The notes under the pieces are model-generated. The model ran no database searches. It was not told the DNA's origin and saw only the letters and a list, made by a program, of their open reading frames with translations. A stretch of 64,000 nt of DNA from Angomonas deanei. Its lineage: Eukaryota; Euglenozoa; Kinetoplastea; Trypanosomatida; Trypanosomatidae. The stretch is taken from assembly GCA_903995115.1 (NCBI GenBank), contig LR877153.1:248001-312000 (forward strand), given 5' to 3'. Of this stretch, positions 1-9,196 are shown one piece after another; the first letter of the stretch is position 1, and each line of letters begins with the position of its first letter. Both the position numbers and the translations under genes were made by a program.

Positions 1-361
1 GTTTCGTGTTCTTTTTTTCTGAGGTTTTATGTTACCTGTATCGATAATGTTTTTTGTTTTTTTTTCCGGTAACGAAAAAAAAAAAAAAAAGTGAAAACAG
101 GAGAATACTCCTTTACTTAAATAATATACACAATAATTCATTCAATTGAATAGATAATACTTCATTATAATGTTAAGAACTGTATTGGGTAACCAAACAG
201 ACATTGCAAAAAAAACCACAAGCGTGGAATTACATATTTAAACGAAGAGAAAACGTGATGAGAGGATAACGTGTAGACGTTGTAGAAACCACTGTGCTGT
301 GGTTCTTGAACTCTTCCATCCATTTTTTTCTTCTTTTTATTTTTATTTTTTTTAAATGGCA
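1..361. other. Intergenic leader region at window start
   Basis: No coding signal was found here. The stretch is AT-rich with T and A homopolymers (around 50-90) and ends in a pyrimidine-rich run directly before the first ligase gene. It probably holds the 3' UTR of an upstream gene outside the window plus the spacer that directs trans-splicing of the first gene. A minus-strand open frame here is Lys/Phe-rich and looks random. Confidence 0.6.
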
Positions 362-363
362 AG
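326..363 (+). promoter_or_regulatory. Putative spliced-leader acceptor of ligase gene 1
   Basis: A long T/C-rich run ends at about 353, and the first AG after it is at 362-363. This lies downstream of the in-frame ATG at 356. If this AG is used, the ATG at 356 is absent from the mRNA, and translation starts at the ATG at 386, which matches the start of the paralogue at 2576. Confidence 0.55.
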
Positions 364-385
364 GAATATATTATCGTCTCTTACG

Positions 386-2183
386 ATGCTCCGTTCCCCA
401 CTCCAGCAGCGGGCCCTCCAGCTGACCCGCGGTATGCGACCCGCCTCCTCCGTGCTGACCGCCCTGCGCTTCGGGTGTAAACTGGAAAACGGTCAGCGTA
501 TCTACACGAGTAACCTCCCTTCCATCATGAGTATCGTCAACCAGGAGCGGTCCCTCTACGAGTTCACCCTCCGCCACGTGAAGGAGGCGGCACAGGACAA
601 GCCAGCGCTTATCCAGATGGAGACCGGGGAGGAGGTGACGTACGCGCAGCTGCAGGTCTGGATTGAGCGGGTGGCGTCCCTTCTCTATCACGAGGGAGGG
701 ATACGCAAGGGGGATACGGTGACGGTGGCCTTGACCAACAGCATATTCTTTACCCCTGTTGTGTACGGCATTTTGCGTCTTGGGGCGCGGGTGTCGACGG
801 TGAACCCGGTGGCCGACCCGGAGTCCTTAGCCTACCACGTCACGGAGGCCAAGTCCACCGTCTTACTCGGGACAAAGTTTTACCAAAAGAATGCCGAAAG
901 TGCCGCCGATCGCGTCATGCGGGCGTCTCGCCGAGTCGTCAAGGTATTTTTCCCAGAAGAGTTTATCCGCGATGCTGCCTTCACCCCAGTGGACGCCAGC
1001 TACGACGGGTTGACGGGGTCCGCGCTGAACGACACGGTCTTCATTCCCTTCTCCTTCCGGCACCACCGGACTGCCCAAAGGGGTCCAGCTAACGAACCAA
1101 AACATCATTGCCAACACGATCCAGTCGATCAAGATTGCTGGTCTGACGGCACAAGACAAGGGCATCTCCGTCCTCCCGTATTTCCACATTTTCGGGTTTA
1201 CCGCCAACCTCAATGTGTTTCTGGCCCTCGGTGGTACACAGATCGTTATGGGCAAATACACCGTGGATGCTTTTGTGGATTGCATTGAAAAATACAAGAC
1301 CACCTTCACGTGGGTGGCACCCCCGATCGTGGTCTCGCTTCTCAAGAATGCGGACTCCTTCAAGACCAAGGATCTGTCTAGCATGCGAGCTATCCGGTCC
1401 GGCGCGGCCCCTCTGGGGGGCGAGGTGCAGCGGGCCTGCGAGCGCATCTTTCCCAACTGCACCGTGTCACAAGGGTATGGCATGACGGAGATGTCGCCGC
1501 TCACGAACGTGGTGCCCATCGGAGTGAGTGATACGGAGGGTATCGGTCACACCGGGCCCCTCGCCCCCGACACCGAGATGCGCATTGTCAAGGTGGACGA
1601 CAGCCAGCAGTCCGGTGCCGACAAGTCCGCCGGTATTGATGCGAAGGAGGGCGAAGAAGGTGAAGTATGGTACCGTGGACCGCAGCAGATGAAAGGCTAC
1701 CTCAAACAGGAAGATACCGATAAGTGCATGCAGGACGGTTGGTACCGTACCGGCGATATTGGCCGTGTAGACCCCAAGACAGAGTACCTCATCATCACCG
1801 ACCGTCTCAAGGAGCTGATCAAGTACAAGGGGTTCCAAGTCTCCCCTGCTTCCTTAGAGGCCGTCCTGCTGGACCACCCATGGATCAATGACTGCATTGT
1901 GGTCGGTGTGACGGACCCCCGTGACGTCAGTTTTGAGGTTCCGAGGGCGCTCGTCGTGCTAAAGCCTGGACTCCTGACAGACGATATCATCGCCGCCACG
2001 GATAACATTCTTCACTACATGATGAAGCGCGTACCGCCGTACCAGCGGTTGCATGGGGGTGTCCGCATTGTGAAGGAAATACCGAGAAATGCCTCGGGTA
2101 AACTACTCCGCCGAATTGCACGTCAACAGGAGGCGGAGTACATGAAAAGTAGTATGGAAAGGGTCGGTTTGAAATCGGCGTAA
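386..2183 (+). CDS. Mitochondrial 4-coumarate:CoA ligase-like acyl-CoA ligase, copy 1 (one frame break)
   Basis: Adenylate-forming ligase of the ANL superfamily, expected to activate a carboxylic or fatty acid to its CoA ester through an acyl-adenylate. About 598 residues if read through one frame change. The N-terminus (MLRSPLQQRALQLTRG) is Arg-rich and Asp/Glu-free, so a mitochondrial leader is likely. Seen in order: the P-loop region IPFS...GLPKG, interrupted by one extra base near 1053; YGMTEMSP; GWYRTGD; DRLKELIKYKGFQVSP; and the C-terminal NASGKLLRR carrying the usual catalytic Lys. The upstream frame ends at 1288 out of register, while the downstream frame carries the rest. The ATG at 386 was preferred over 356 because the probable splice acceptor lies between them. 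It is tandem with three paralogues. The substrate cannot be read from sequence. The break may be a sequencing indel or a true lesion. Confidence 0.85.
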
Positions 2184-2483
2184 ACGCGTTTTTCCCCCTT
2201 TTTTTTTTGGAAATTAGAAAGAATAAATGAATGAATAAAAAAAAAAAGTGTATCTTTTTTTATCGTATCTTTTCTTGATTGGTCTCTGTTTTTAAACCTT
2301 TCCCTGTTAAGAAATTTTTCTTAACGATGCGTCATATTTAGCGATTTTTTTTTTTTATTTCATTTTATTTAATTTCTTTTCATTACGCGTCCCGATCTAT
2401 ACATTAAAAAAAAGGGAAAAGTTACTTTTCCACTTCGTCTGCACTAAGTGTAACGGATAAGGGGCTTGTGCTTTGTTTGTATA

Positions 2484-2517
2484 CTTCTCCTTTTCCTTCC
2501 ATCCACCACCACCCAAG
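2484..2517 (+). promoter_or_regulatory. Putative spliced-leader acceptor of ligase gene 2
   Basis: A pyrimidine-rich stretch (cttctccttttccttcc) is followed by an AG at about 2516-2517. The conserved ATG at 2576 lies 59 bases on. This excludes the longer open frame that begins at 2468, upstream of the acceptor. Confidence 0.45.
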
Positions 2518-2575
2518 CCAATCCACCGCCACAAAAGACAACTTTTTTATTATTATTATCTTTCCATCTTCCACG

Positions 2576-4358
2576 ATGCTCCGTTCCCCACTCCAGCAGC
2601 GAGCCCTCCAGCTGACCCGCGGCATGCGACCCGCCTCCTCCGTGCTGACCGCCCTGCGCTTCGGGTGTAAAATGGAAAACGGTCAGCGTATCTACACCAG
2701 CGATTCTCCCAGTATTCTCCACGACCTGCAGAAGGAAAACCACGTACTGGACTTTCTCATGAAGCGCATCGACCGGTTCGACCCCAGTCGGGTCTCCGTG
2801 ATTCAAGGAGACACCGGGGAGTCGTTGACGCTGGGGCAGCTGAAGGAGTTGGTGGAGTCTGTGGCAGGGCTGTACTACCATGCATGTGGCCTGCGGCAGG
2901 GGGACGTGGTGTGTCTGTCGCTGCCCAATCACTATTACTACCCCGCCCTCGCCTACGGCGCCATGCGCTGCGGGGCCGCGGTCTCCACCGTCAATCCCTT
3001 GAACGATGTGGATACCTTGGCGTACTATCTGGAGTGCACCAAGGCGAAGGTGCTTGTCGGCTGCCACCTCTTCCGGCCAGTGTTGGAGGCGACGGTCAGC
3101 CGATTGCACCGTGATGGGAAGGAGGTGAAGCTGTTGTTTTTGGAAGATATCGTCCGCGAGGGGAGCTTTACACCGGTCCCGGCGGACTACAGGCCAATCG
3201 AGAAGGCGACCCTCGACGACACCGTGTACATTCCTTTTTCCTCCGGCACCACCGGACTGCCGAAAGGGGTGCAGCTGACGAACCGCAACTTGATTGCCGC
3301 CTCTCTTCAGTGCTTCGAGCACTTCCAGTTCACCTCCGAGATGACCAGTCTCAGTATCCTCCCCTACTTCCACGCCTACGGCTTCAATGGGAACATGACC
3401 ACTATCCTCGCGACCGGCAGCCGGCAGGTGGTGTTGTCCAAGTACTCCCTGGATACGATGCTAGACTACATTCAAAGGTATAAAGTGACCTTCTCCTGTA
3501 TTGCCCCGCCCATCCTCCTCTCCCTCCTCCGGAATGCGGAGAAGGTGCGGCAGTACGACATCTCCTCCCTCGCCTCCCTCCACTGCGGGGCGGCGGCCCT
3601 CAGCCACACCACGCAAAAAGGCGTTTGAGGCCACCTTCCCCACGGTCCGCTGTGTGCTAGGGTACGGTCTGACCGAGACCTCTCCCACTGGAAATCACGT
3701 ACGCCCTTTAACGACCCCGAAGCCTCTGGGGTCGGTGGGGGGATTATTTCCAGACATGGAGATGCGCATTGTCAAGGTGGACGACAGCCAGCAGTCCGGG
3801 GCGGACAAGTCCACCGGTGTTGACGCGGAGGAGGGCGGTCAGGGTGAGATCTGGTACCGCGGGCCTAATATCATGAAAGGCTACCTCAAGCAGGAGGATA
3901 CCGATAAGTGTATGCAGGACGGTTGGTTCCGTACCGGCGATATTGGCCGTGTAGACCCCAAGACCAGCAACCTGTACATCACCGACCGTCTCAAGGAGCT
4001 GATCAAGTACAAGGGGTTCCAGGTCTCCCCCACACAGCTGGAGCAGGTCTTGCTGGACCACCCGTGGGTGGAGGACTGTGTCGTGGTCGGCGTGCACGAC
4101 CCCCGCGACGAGAACTTCGAGGTCCCCCGTGCCTCCGTCGTCCTCAAGCCCAACGTGGCACCGGCCGACCTCCTCAACGCCAACGATAATATTCAGAATT
4201 ATGTGATGGCACGGGTGGCGCCGTACCAGCGCTTGCATGGGGGACTCCGGATTGTAAAGGATATCCCTAAAAATGCCTCCGGCAAGCTTCTCCGCCGTGT
4301 GGCGCGGGCGGATGAAGAGGAATACTTGAAAGAGAGTATGAAACGCATCGGACTGTAG
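2576..4358 (+). CDS. Mitochondrial 4-coumarate:CoA ligase-like acyl-CoA ligase, copy 2 (one frame break)
   Basis: Second tandem ANL-superfamily ligase, about 593 residues when read through one frame change. The first ~40 residues are almost identical to copy 1, including the Arg-rich mitochondrial-type leader, after which the proteins diverge. Motifs seen: IPFSSGTTGLPKGVQLTNRN (ATP-binding loop), GYGLTETSP, GWFRTGD, DRLKELIKYKGFQVSP and NASGKLLRR. The first frame stops at 3628, just after CGAAALSHTTQK. The protein resumes as KAFEATFPTVRCVLGYG in another frame, so one base too many lies near 3610-3620, at an A5 run. It presumably acts with its neighbours in mitochondrial acid activation. Copy-specific sequence in the acyl pocket suggests a different substrate from copy 1, which is inference only. 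Confidence 0.85.
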
Positions 4359-5040
4359 TGTGCTTGTTTGTAATTACATTTTTTTTTTCCTCTTTTTCTG
4401 TCTTCTCTTTTTTTTTTTTTTTGCTGTTGTTGTGTTGGTTTGTATTTTTCTTTCCACAGAATATCCCAATAGATACTAATATTTCATTTTCCCCAGAGTA
4501 GCATTCATTTCCGTTTTTCGTTTTTTTTTTTTTTCCAGCTTATCTATTGATCTCATATTCCCTAGATTTGGTGTCCCCCCCAAACTTTTCAATAAAAGTG
4601 TATAGAAAAAGATTTATCTGTCACCCCCCATCGACTGCCGTTTTCCCCGATTTTGGTTGTTGTCTTTTTTCTTTTTTTTTTTAATAAGTACTGAAATTTT
4701 TAGATGTAGTTAATTTGGAATAACAACACGGAAAAGAAAACTGGACCCTAAATACGAATAATTAGCATCTTTGTAAAACAAAAAACAAAAATAACATTTT
4801 TTTTTTGTTTTTTCTTAGAGTTATCATTCTCTAAACCCTACCGATCAAAAGAAAATACGTTTCATCGACTATTTCGGCTTCCGAGTTGCTGATACTTCTT
4901 TTTCGGCTGTCCTTCAAAGCTTTCATATGGTTGCTCTTCGTCTTTTTTTTTCTCTCTCTCTCATAAAAAAAAGAACACGCATCAGTGTTAGAATAGAAAA
5001 TAGTTATACGGCATTTTCCCCCGTCTAGTAAACCCCTATC
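4359..5040. other. Intergenic region, ligase 2 to UPF0301 gene
   Basis: No gene seen in this 680-base spacer. It contains several T and T/C tracts (4379-4422, 4518-4535, 4663-4682, 4801-4816, 4941-4962). It presumably combines the 3' UTR of ligase copy 2, a polyadenylation zone and the trans-splicing signal of the next gene. I found no tRNA-like or snoRNA-like fold by eye. Confidence 0.5.
4939..4973 (+). promoter_or_regulatory. Putative spliced-leader acceptor before UPF0301 gene
   Basis: A textbook polypyrimidine tract (4941-4962, T-run followed by CT repeats) is followed by the first AG at 4972-4973. That gives a 5' leader of about 68 bases before the ATG at 5041. Confidence 0.6.
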
Positions 5041-6533
5041 ATGAACAAGCTCCTCCTCACCACTTATAGAAAACTACACAAGCTCTGCGTGGCGATGGAC
5101 CAGCGGGTCGAGGCGCGCGCGATGCTGCTGTGCTCCCCCGCAGAGGTGTACGATCACCGAAGTTGCACCTGGCGCCCCGTGAAGCTGGAGAAGATTGTAG
5201 ACTGGCAGGACTCCCGCATCTTCTTGGACCGCCTCATACGTCGCTTGAACAATGGCAAGTCGTACTACATCCCACCGTCGTCGGCGGAGGAGGCACAGCG
5301 GGCGGAGAAGCAGTTTGTAGAATCCCTCGACGCCCTTCACGCGGAGCAGGCGGCGGCCCTCATTAAAGAGAATATTGCCAAGAAGGGCGGTAGCAAGTCG
5401 GTGCTGACCCCACAGGTGATGGTACCGGACTTTATCCTGCCGTACATGTCTCTCCAGAAGGCGCTGCGGCTGTCGTTTGAGAAGAATGCCTTCTTTACGG
5501 CACACATTAACAACAGTATGGCGGCGGTGAAGGAGATGGCGTGTGCCCTGCACTTGCTCACCCCGCAGCCGCTGCTGCCCTCGGAGGAGCTCCTGGCGGG
5601 GGTACCACAGCTGGAGAGCGTCCCTTGCCCTAGCCCCATGACACATGTCACTCTGTTTGGGCTGTCGGAGGAGATGCGTGGTAACTTCTCGGCACGGATG
5701 GAAAAGAATGAAATCAAATTTTCACGCTCCGAGGAAAAAGCGGAAGGGGAGGAAAGTGTTCCGAAGGTGGGGAATGAGGTGCAGCTGCTGCTCGCCCACC
5801 CACGGCTCAACGGATTCTTCAAGTGCACTGTGATGCTCGTCGTCCGCCACACCCCCAGCGAGTCCGCGGCGTTCGTCCTCAACAAGCCGCTCCTCTCCAA
5901 CTCCCTCGAGCCCATCGACGTGCGCTCCGTCGTCACGTCGACCGCCACCCACCCACTCTTCAAGAAACACCTGGCCGGTCATACCGTCATGCTGGGGGCC
6001 CTGTGATGGCGGGCAGCCCGGAGCACAGCTTGTACCTGCTCCACCGCATCCCTGGCATCCCCGAGGCCATCACCCTTACCGACGGGCTCTACCTCGACGG
6101 AAACGCAGATGCCCTGGCGGAGAAGCTCGAGACCGGGGCGGCCAAGCCGGAGGATATTGTCGTCCTGTGCGGTCTCGCCGGGTGGAGCGAGGGGCAGCTC
6201 GAGGGAGAGTTGCGCTCCGGCACGTGGGTGGTCGCGAAGGGGGCCGCCACGGAGGAGCGCGTCCGTGACTTCCCTCACCGCATCGCCAACGATGCCGGTA
6301 GCACCGCGGTGCCGGAGGAGGTGGCCAGGCTGGTGTCGGCGCACGAGCAGCGGCGCCGGGCGCAGGCCGACAAGGAGCCGTCGGTGGACGAAGGAGAGGC
6401 GGGGCAGACGGCGCTGGGGGATGAGTACTATCGTAACTCGACCCCGGTGTACGGACCGCAGCAACTCGCGTGGGCACTGGCCTTCTCCGCCACGGGGGAG
6501 GCACTCTCTCCACTGGGAAAAAGTCAGTCTTGA
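5041..6533 (+). CDS. UPF0301 / YqgE-AlgH (DUF179) family protein (one frame break)
   Basis: About 497 residues across one frame change. The C-terminal half matches the UPF0301/YqgE fold: VQLLLAHPRLNGFFKCTVML then AFVLNKPL in the first frame, and GGPVMAGSPEHSLYLLHRIP, DGLYLDGNADAL and LAGWSEGQLEGEL in the second. The join falls at TVMLG-GPVM, where a run of five G (5992-5998) should be six to keep frame, so a one-base deletion is likely. The ~230-residue N-terminal part is unrecognised and charged. It includes PAEVYDHRSCTWRPVKLEKI, possibly a separate targeting or binding region. YqgE function is poorly known; in plants and protists such proteins are often organellar. The gene sits inside the ligase array, but nothing links it to the ligase reaction. 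Confidence 0.8.
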
Positions 6534-6844
6534 TAGAAGGGAGAGGTAGGTAAGTATCCTTCCCTTTTTTATATCTTCTCTCACGACTACTATTATAATA
6601 TCACAATGACTCTATGAAGTCAACGCGTCTCCTTTAACACGATTGGTGTACTTTTTTGTTGTTGTTGTTGTTGTTTCACACATACATTTTAATGTTTCAC
6701 TATTATTATTACTATTATGATTATGGTAATTCCCCACTCCTTGCCCAAACACAATCTTCCTCAGTAGTTATAATAGAATAAGTCAATAAACCATATTTTT
6801 TTTTTTTTAAAGGAAAAAATAGCAATAAAAAGAAAACATTTACA
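6534..6844. other. Intergenic region, UPF0301 gene to ligase 3
   Basis: No gene seen. The spacer holds a (TTG)n stretch near 6655-6675, an ATT/TTA stretch near 6701-6725, and a T-run at 6796-6808 followed by AG at 6811-6812. These are consistent with a 3' UTR followed by a trans-splice acceptor for ligase copy 3. Confidence 0.5.
6796..6812 (+). promoter_or_regulatory. Putative spliced-leader acceptor of ligase gene 3
   Basis: A T13 run is followed by AG at 6811-6812, leaving a 32-base leader before the ATG at 6845. This ATG begins MLRSPLQKRSLQLTRG, as in the paralogues. Confidence 0.55.
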
Positions 6845-8651
6845 ATGCTACGTTCCCCCCTACAGAAGCGGTCCCTTCAGTTAACACGAGGCCGTGTGCC
6901 GCTTTCCTCCTTTCTCACCGCTCAGCGTTTCGCCTGGCGGTGTGGAGAACAATCAGCGCATCTTCACCGGTCACTACGACAGCATCGCCCCTCTGCTCAA
7001 CAAGGAACGTACACTTTATGAATTCATGATGAAGACGTTCGCTGCCGCCCCGGATATAGATAAGGTCGCCCTCATCCAGGCCGAGACGGGGGATCAGCTC
7101 TCCTATAAGCAGTTGATTGGGGTAACGGAGAAGATTGCGGAGATGCTCTATCACGTCGGTGGTATTCGCAAAGGAGATGTGGTGTGTCTGGCGGCACTCA
7201 ATACGATTTATTTTGCCCCGATGGTGTATGCCATCTTACGGCTGGGAGGTGTCGTCTCCACCGTGAACCCCGTCGCTGATGGGGAGAGTCTGGCCTACCA
7301 CTTCAAGGCCAACCGGGCGAAGCTAGTGCTGGGCATGAAGTACTTCCAGCAACCCCTCGAGGATGCCGTGGGCCGTATGCAGCGGGTCGGCGACAAGGTG
7401 CAGCTCTTCTACATTGACAGCTTCCTCAAACCCACCGGGGAGAAGGTGCCGGCCATCCCAGCCGATTATAAACCACTCGAGGATGCCTCCCCAGACGACA
7501 CCATCTACATCCCCTTCTCCTCCGGTACCTCTGGTATGCCAAAAGGTGTGCAGCTGACGAACCGCAACATTGTGGCGCAGGCGATCCAGCTCAGGGAGAT
7601 CCAGTTCCTCAGACCTAACGACGTCAGCATTGGCGTCCTCCCCTTCTTTCACATTTACGGCTTCACCTGTGGCCTCCAGGGCGCCCTCTCCGTCCACGCC
7701 CAGCAGCTGGTGATGATGAAGTACAGCTTAGACAAGTATGTGGAGCTCATGTTCAAGTACAAGACCACCCTGAACATGGTGGCGCCCCCTATTTTGCTTT
7801 CCCTCGTCAAGAACCGTCACCTCTTCAAGGACAAGGATACGTCCTTCCTGCGCGCCTTCAACAGCGGGGCCGCCTCGCTGGACTCGGAGCTGCAAAAAGC
7901 GGCGGAGCAACTCTTCCCCAGTGCGGTGGTGGTCCAGGGGTACGGCATGACGGAGATGTCCCCTGTGATTTCGGTTCCCATATTAGATAAGAACTTCAAG
8001 CGCACCTACGGCAGCGTCGGGAGCGTCATCCCTGACACCGAGATTCGCATTGTCAAGGTGGACGACGATCAGCAGACCGGCGCCGATAAGTCTCGTGGTG
8101 AGGATGCCGGCGAGGGTGAGGAAGGTGAGATCTGGACAAGAGGTCCGCAGCTGATGAAAGGTTACCTCAACCCCGAGGATAACGCCTCCACGATGCAGGA
8201 CGGCTGGTACCGTACCGGTGATATCGGTCTCATCGCCGAAGCCTCCAGCGAAATTGTCATCACCGACCGTCTCAAGGAGTTGATCAAGTACAAAGGGTTC
8301 CAAGTCTCCCCAGCACAGCTGGAGGGTGTCATCCTACAGCACCCGTGGGTGCACGACTGCATTGTGATCGGGGTCAACGACCCTCGCGAGGCCAGTTTTG
8401 AGGTCCCCAGGGCGCTCGTCGTGCTCAAGCCCGACCTCCCCACCAAGAGTGCCGTCCGCGCCTCGGATGAGATTTACCGCTTCGTCATGAGCCGCAGCCC
8501 GCCGCAGAAGCGTCTCCACGGTGGTGTCCGCATCGTGGAGTCCATCCCCCGCAACCCCGCCGGTAAACTGCTACGTCGTGTGGCCCGGCAACAGGAGGCG
8601 GAGTTTGTGAAGAAGGAAAACGAAGAAATTTACAATGACATGAAAGAATAA
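6845..8651 (+). CDS. Mitochondrial 4-coumarate:CoA ligase-like acyl-CoA ligase, copy 3 (one frame break near N-terminus)
   Basis: Third ANL ligase, about 601 residues. The leader MLRSPLQKRSLQLTRGRVPL starts at 6845 in one frame. The body continues in another frame from about 6937 (VENNQRIFTGHYDS), and removing one G from the tggcgg context restores RFACGVENNQRIF, which aligns with RFGCKLENGQRIY of copies 1 and 2. Motifs: FSSGTSGMPKGVQLTNRN, YGMTEMSPV, GWYRTGD, DRLKELIKYKGFQVSP and NPAGKLLRR. The ATP loop has Ser-Gly-Met where copies 2 and 4 have Thr-Gly-Leu. Length and order of domains are normal for the family. The predicted location is mitochondrial, judging from the leader. The body alone is open from 6894, so an automatic caller would miss the leader. 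Confidence 0.85.
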
Positions 8652-9196
8652 GGAGGAAAATCCTGAAAAAAGGGCGACGATAGACGCAGAAGGTAGGCCG
8701 CAATCACCTTAATAGCTTAGTTGTGTCCAATGTGTTTTTTTATTTATTATTATTTCATTTGAAAACGGAAATGCAAATATCTGAAAAACTCCTTAAAATA
8801 GGAATGAGTAAAGATAAAAACGAATTAAAGACAAAAAAAAAAAAAACATGTATTTACATTTGTATGCGAAAAAAAAAAAAAAAACACACTAAAACGATTT
8901 TTTTAAAACAGAAAAATAGGATTAATTTACTGTGAGAACACATTTAAATCACAGAAAAAGGAAGGATGGAATTAGTTGTTCTTCACCCTATAAAAAAAAA
9001 AAAAAAACATGCATAACAATTCAACTCCTTTTGAAAAAAAGTAAAAAACAAAACGATTGTGTTCTTCTTTTTCCGTCTTTTTTCATTCTCTTGTAACATC
9101 GACCGTATTTCCCTCACCCTATCTCATCACACCTATCACAAAGGGGGCAATCCTATTTCATTTGAATTATTTCCCGACTTCAGAAAAAAGAAAAAA
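8652..9196. other. Intergenic region, ligase 3 to ligase 4
   Basis: No supported gene. An AT-rich spacer with A-runs (8834-8847, 8869-8883, 8993-9007). A pyrimidine-rich stretch at 9062-9125 is followed by an AG at about 9142-9143, a plausible trans-splice acceptor. A 70-residue Lys-rich open frame at 8723-8935 is judged random. Confidence 0.5.
9062..9143 (+). promoter_or_regulatory. Putative spliced-leader acceptor of ligase gene 4
   Basis: A long T/C-rich region is followed by the first clear AG at about 9142-9143. The open frame extends upstream to 9059, but that stretch would be removed with the intergenic RNA, so the ATG at 9197 is taken as the start. Confidence 0.45.

Noticed and set aside
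1045-1300. A short cis-spliced intron to explain the ligase 1 break
   Set aside because: The conserved motif continues with only one base out of place. There is no room for an intron and no GT...AG pair at the join.
2444-3373. Long minus-strand open frames opposite the ligases and other GC-rich genes (also 14392-15498, 9554-10153, 5979-6584)
   Set aside because: They mirror real + strand genes, have biased composition from the opposite codons, and show no recognisable domain.
8723-8935. A 70-residue Lys/Met-rich open frame between ligases 3 and 4
   Set aside because: Composition follows A-runs, it lies in the expected 3' UTR of ligase 3, and has no domain.
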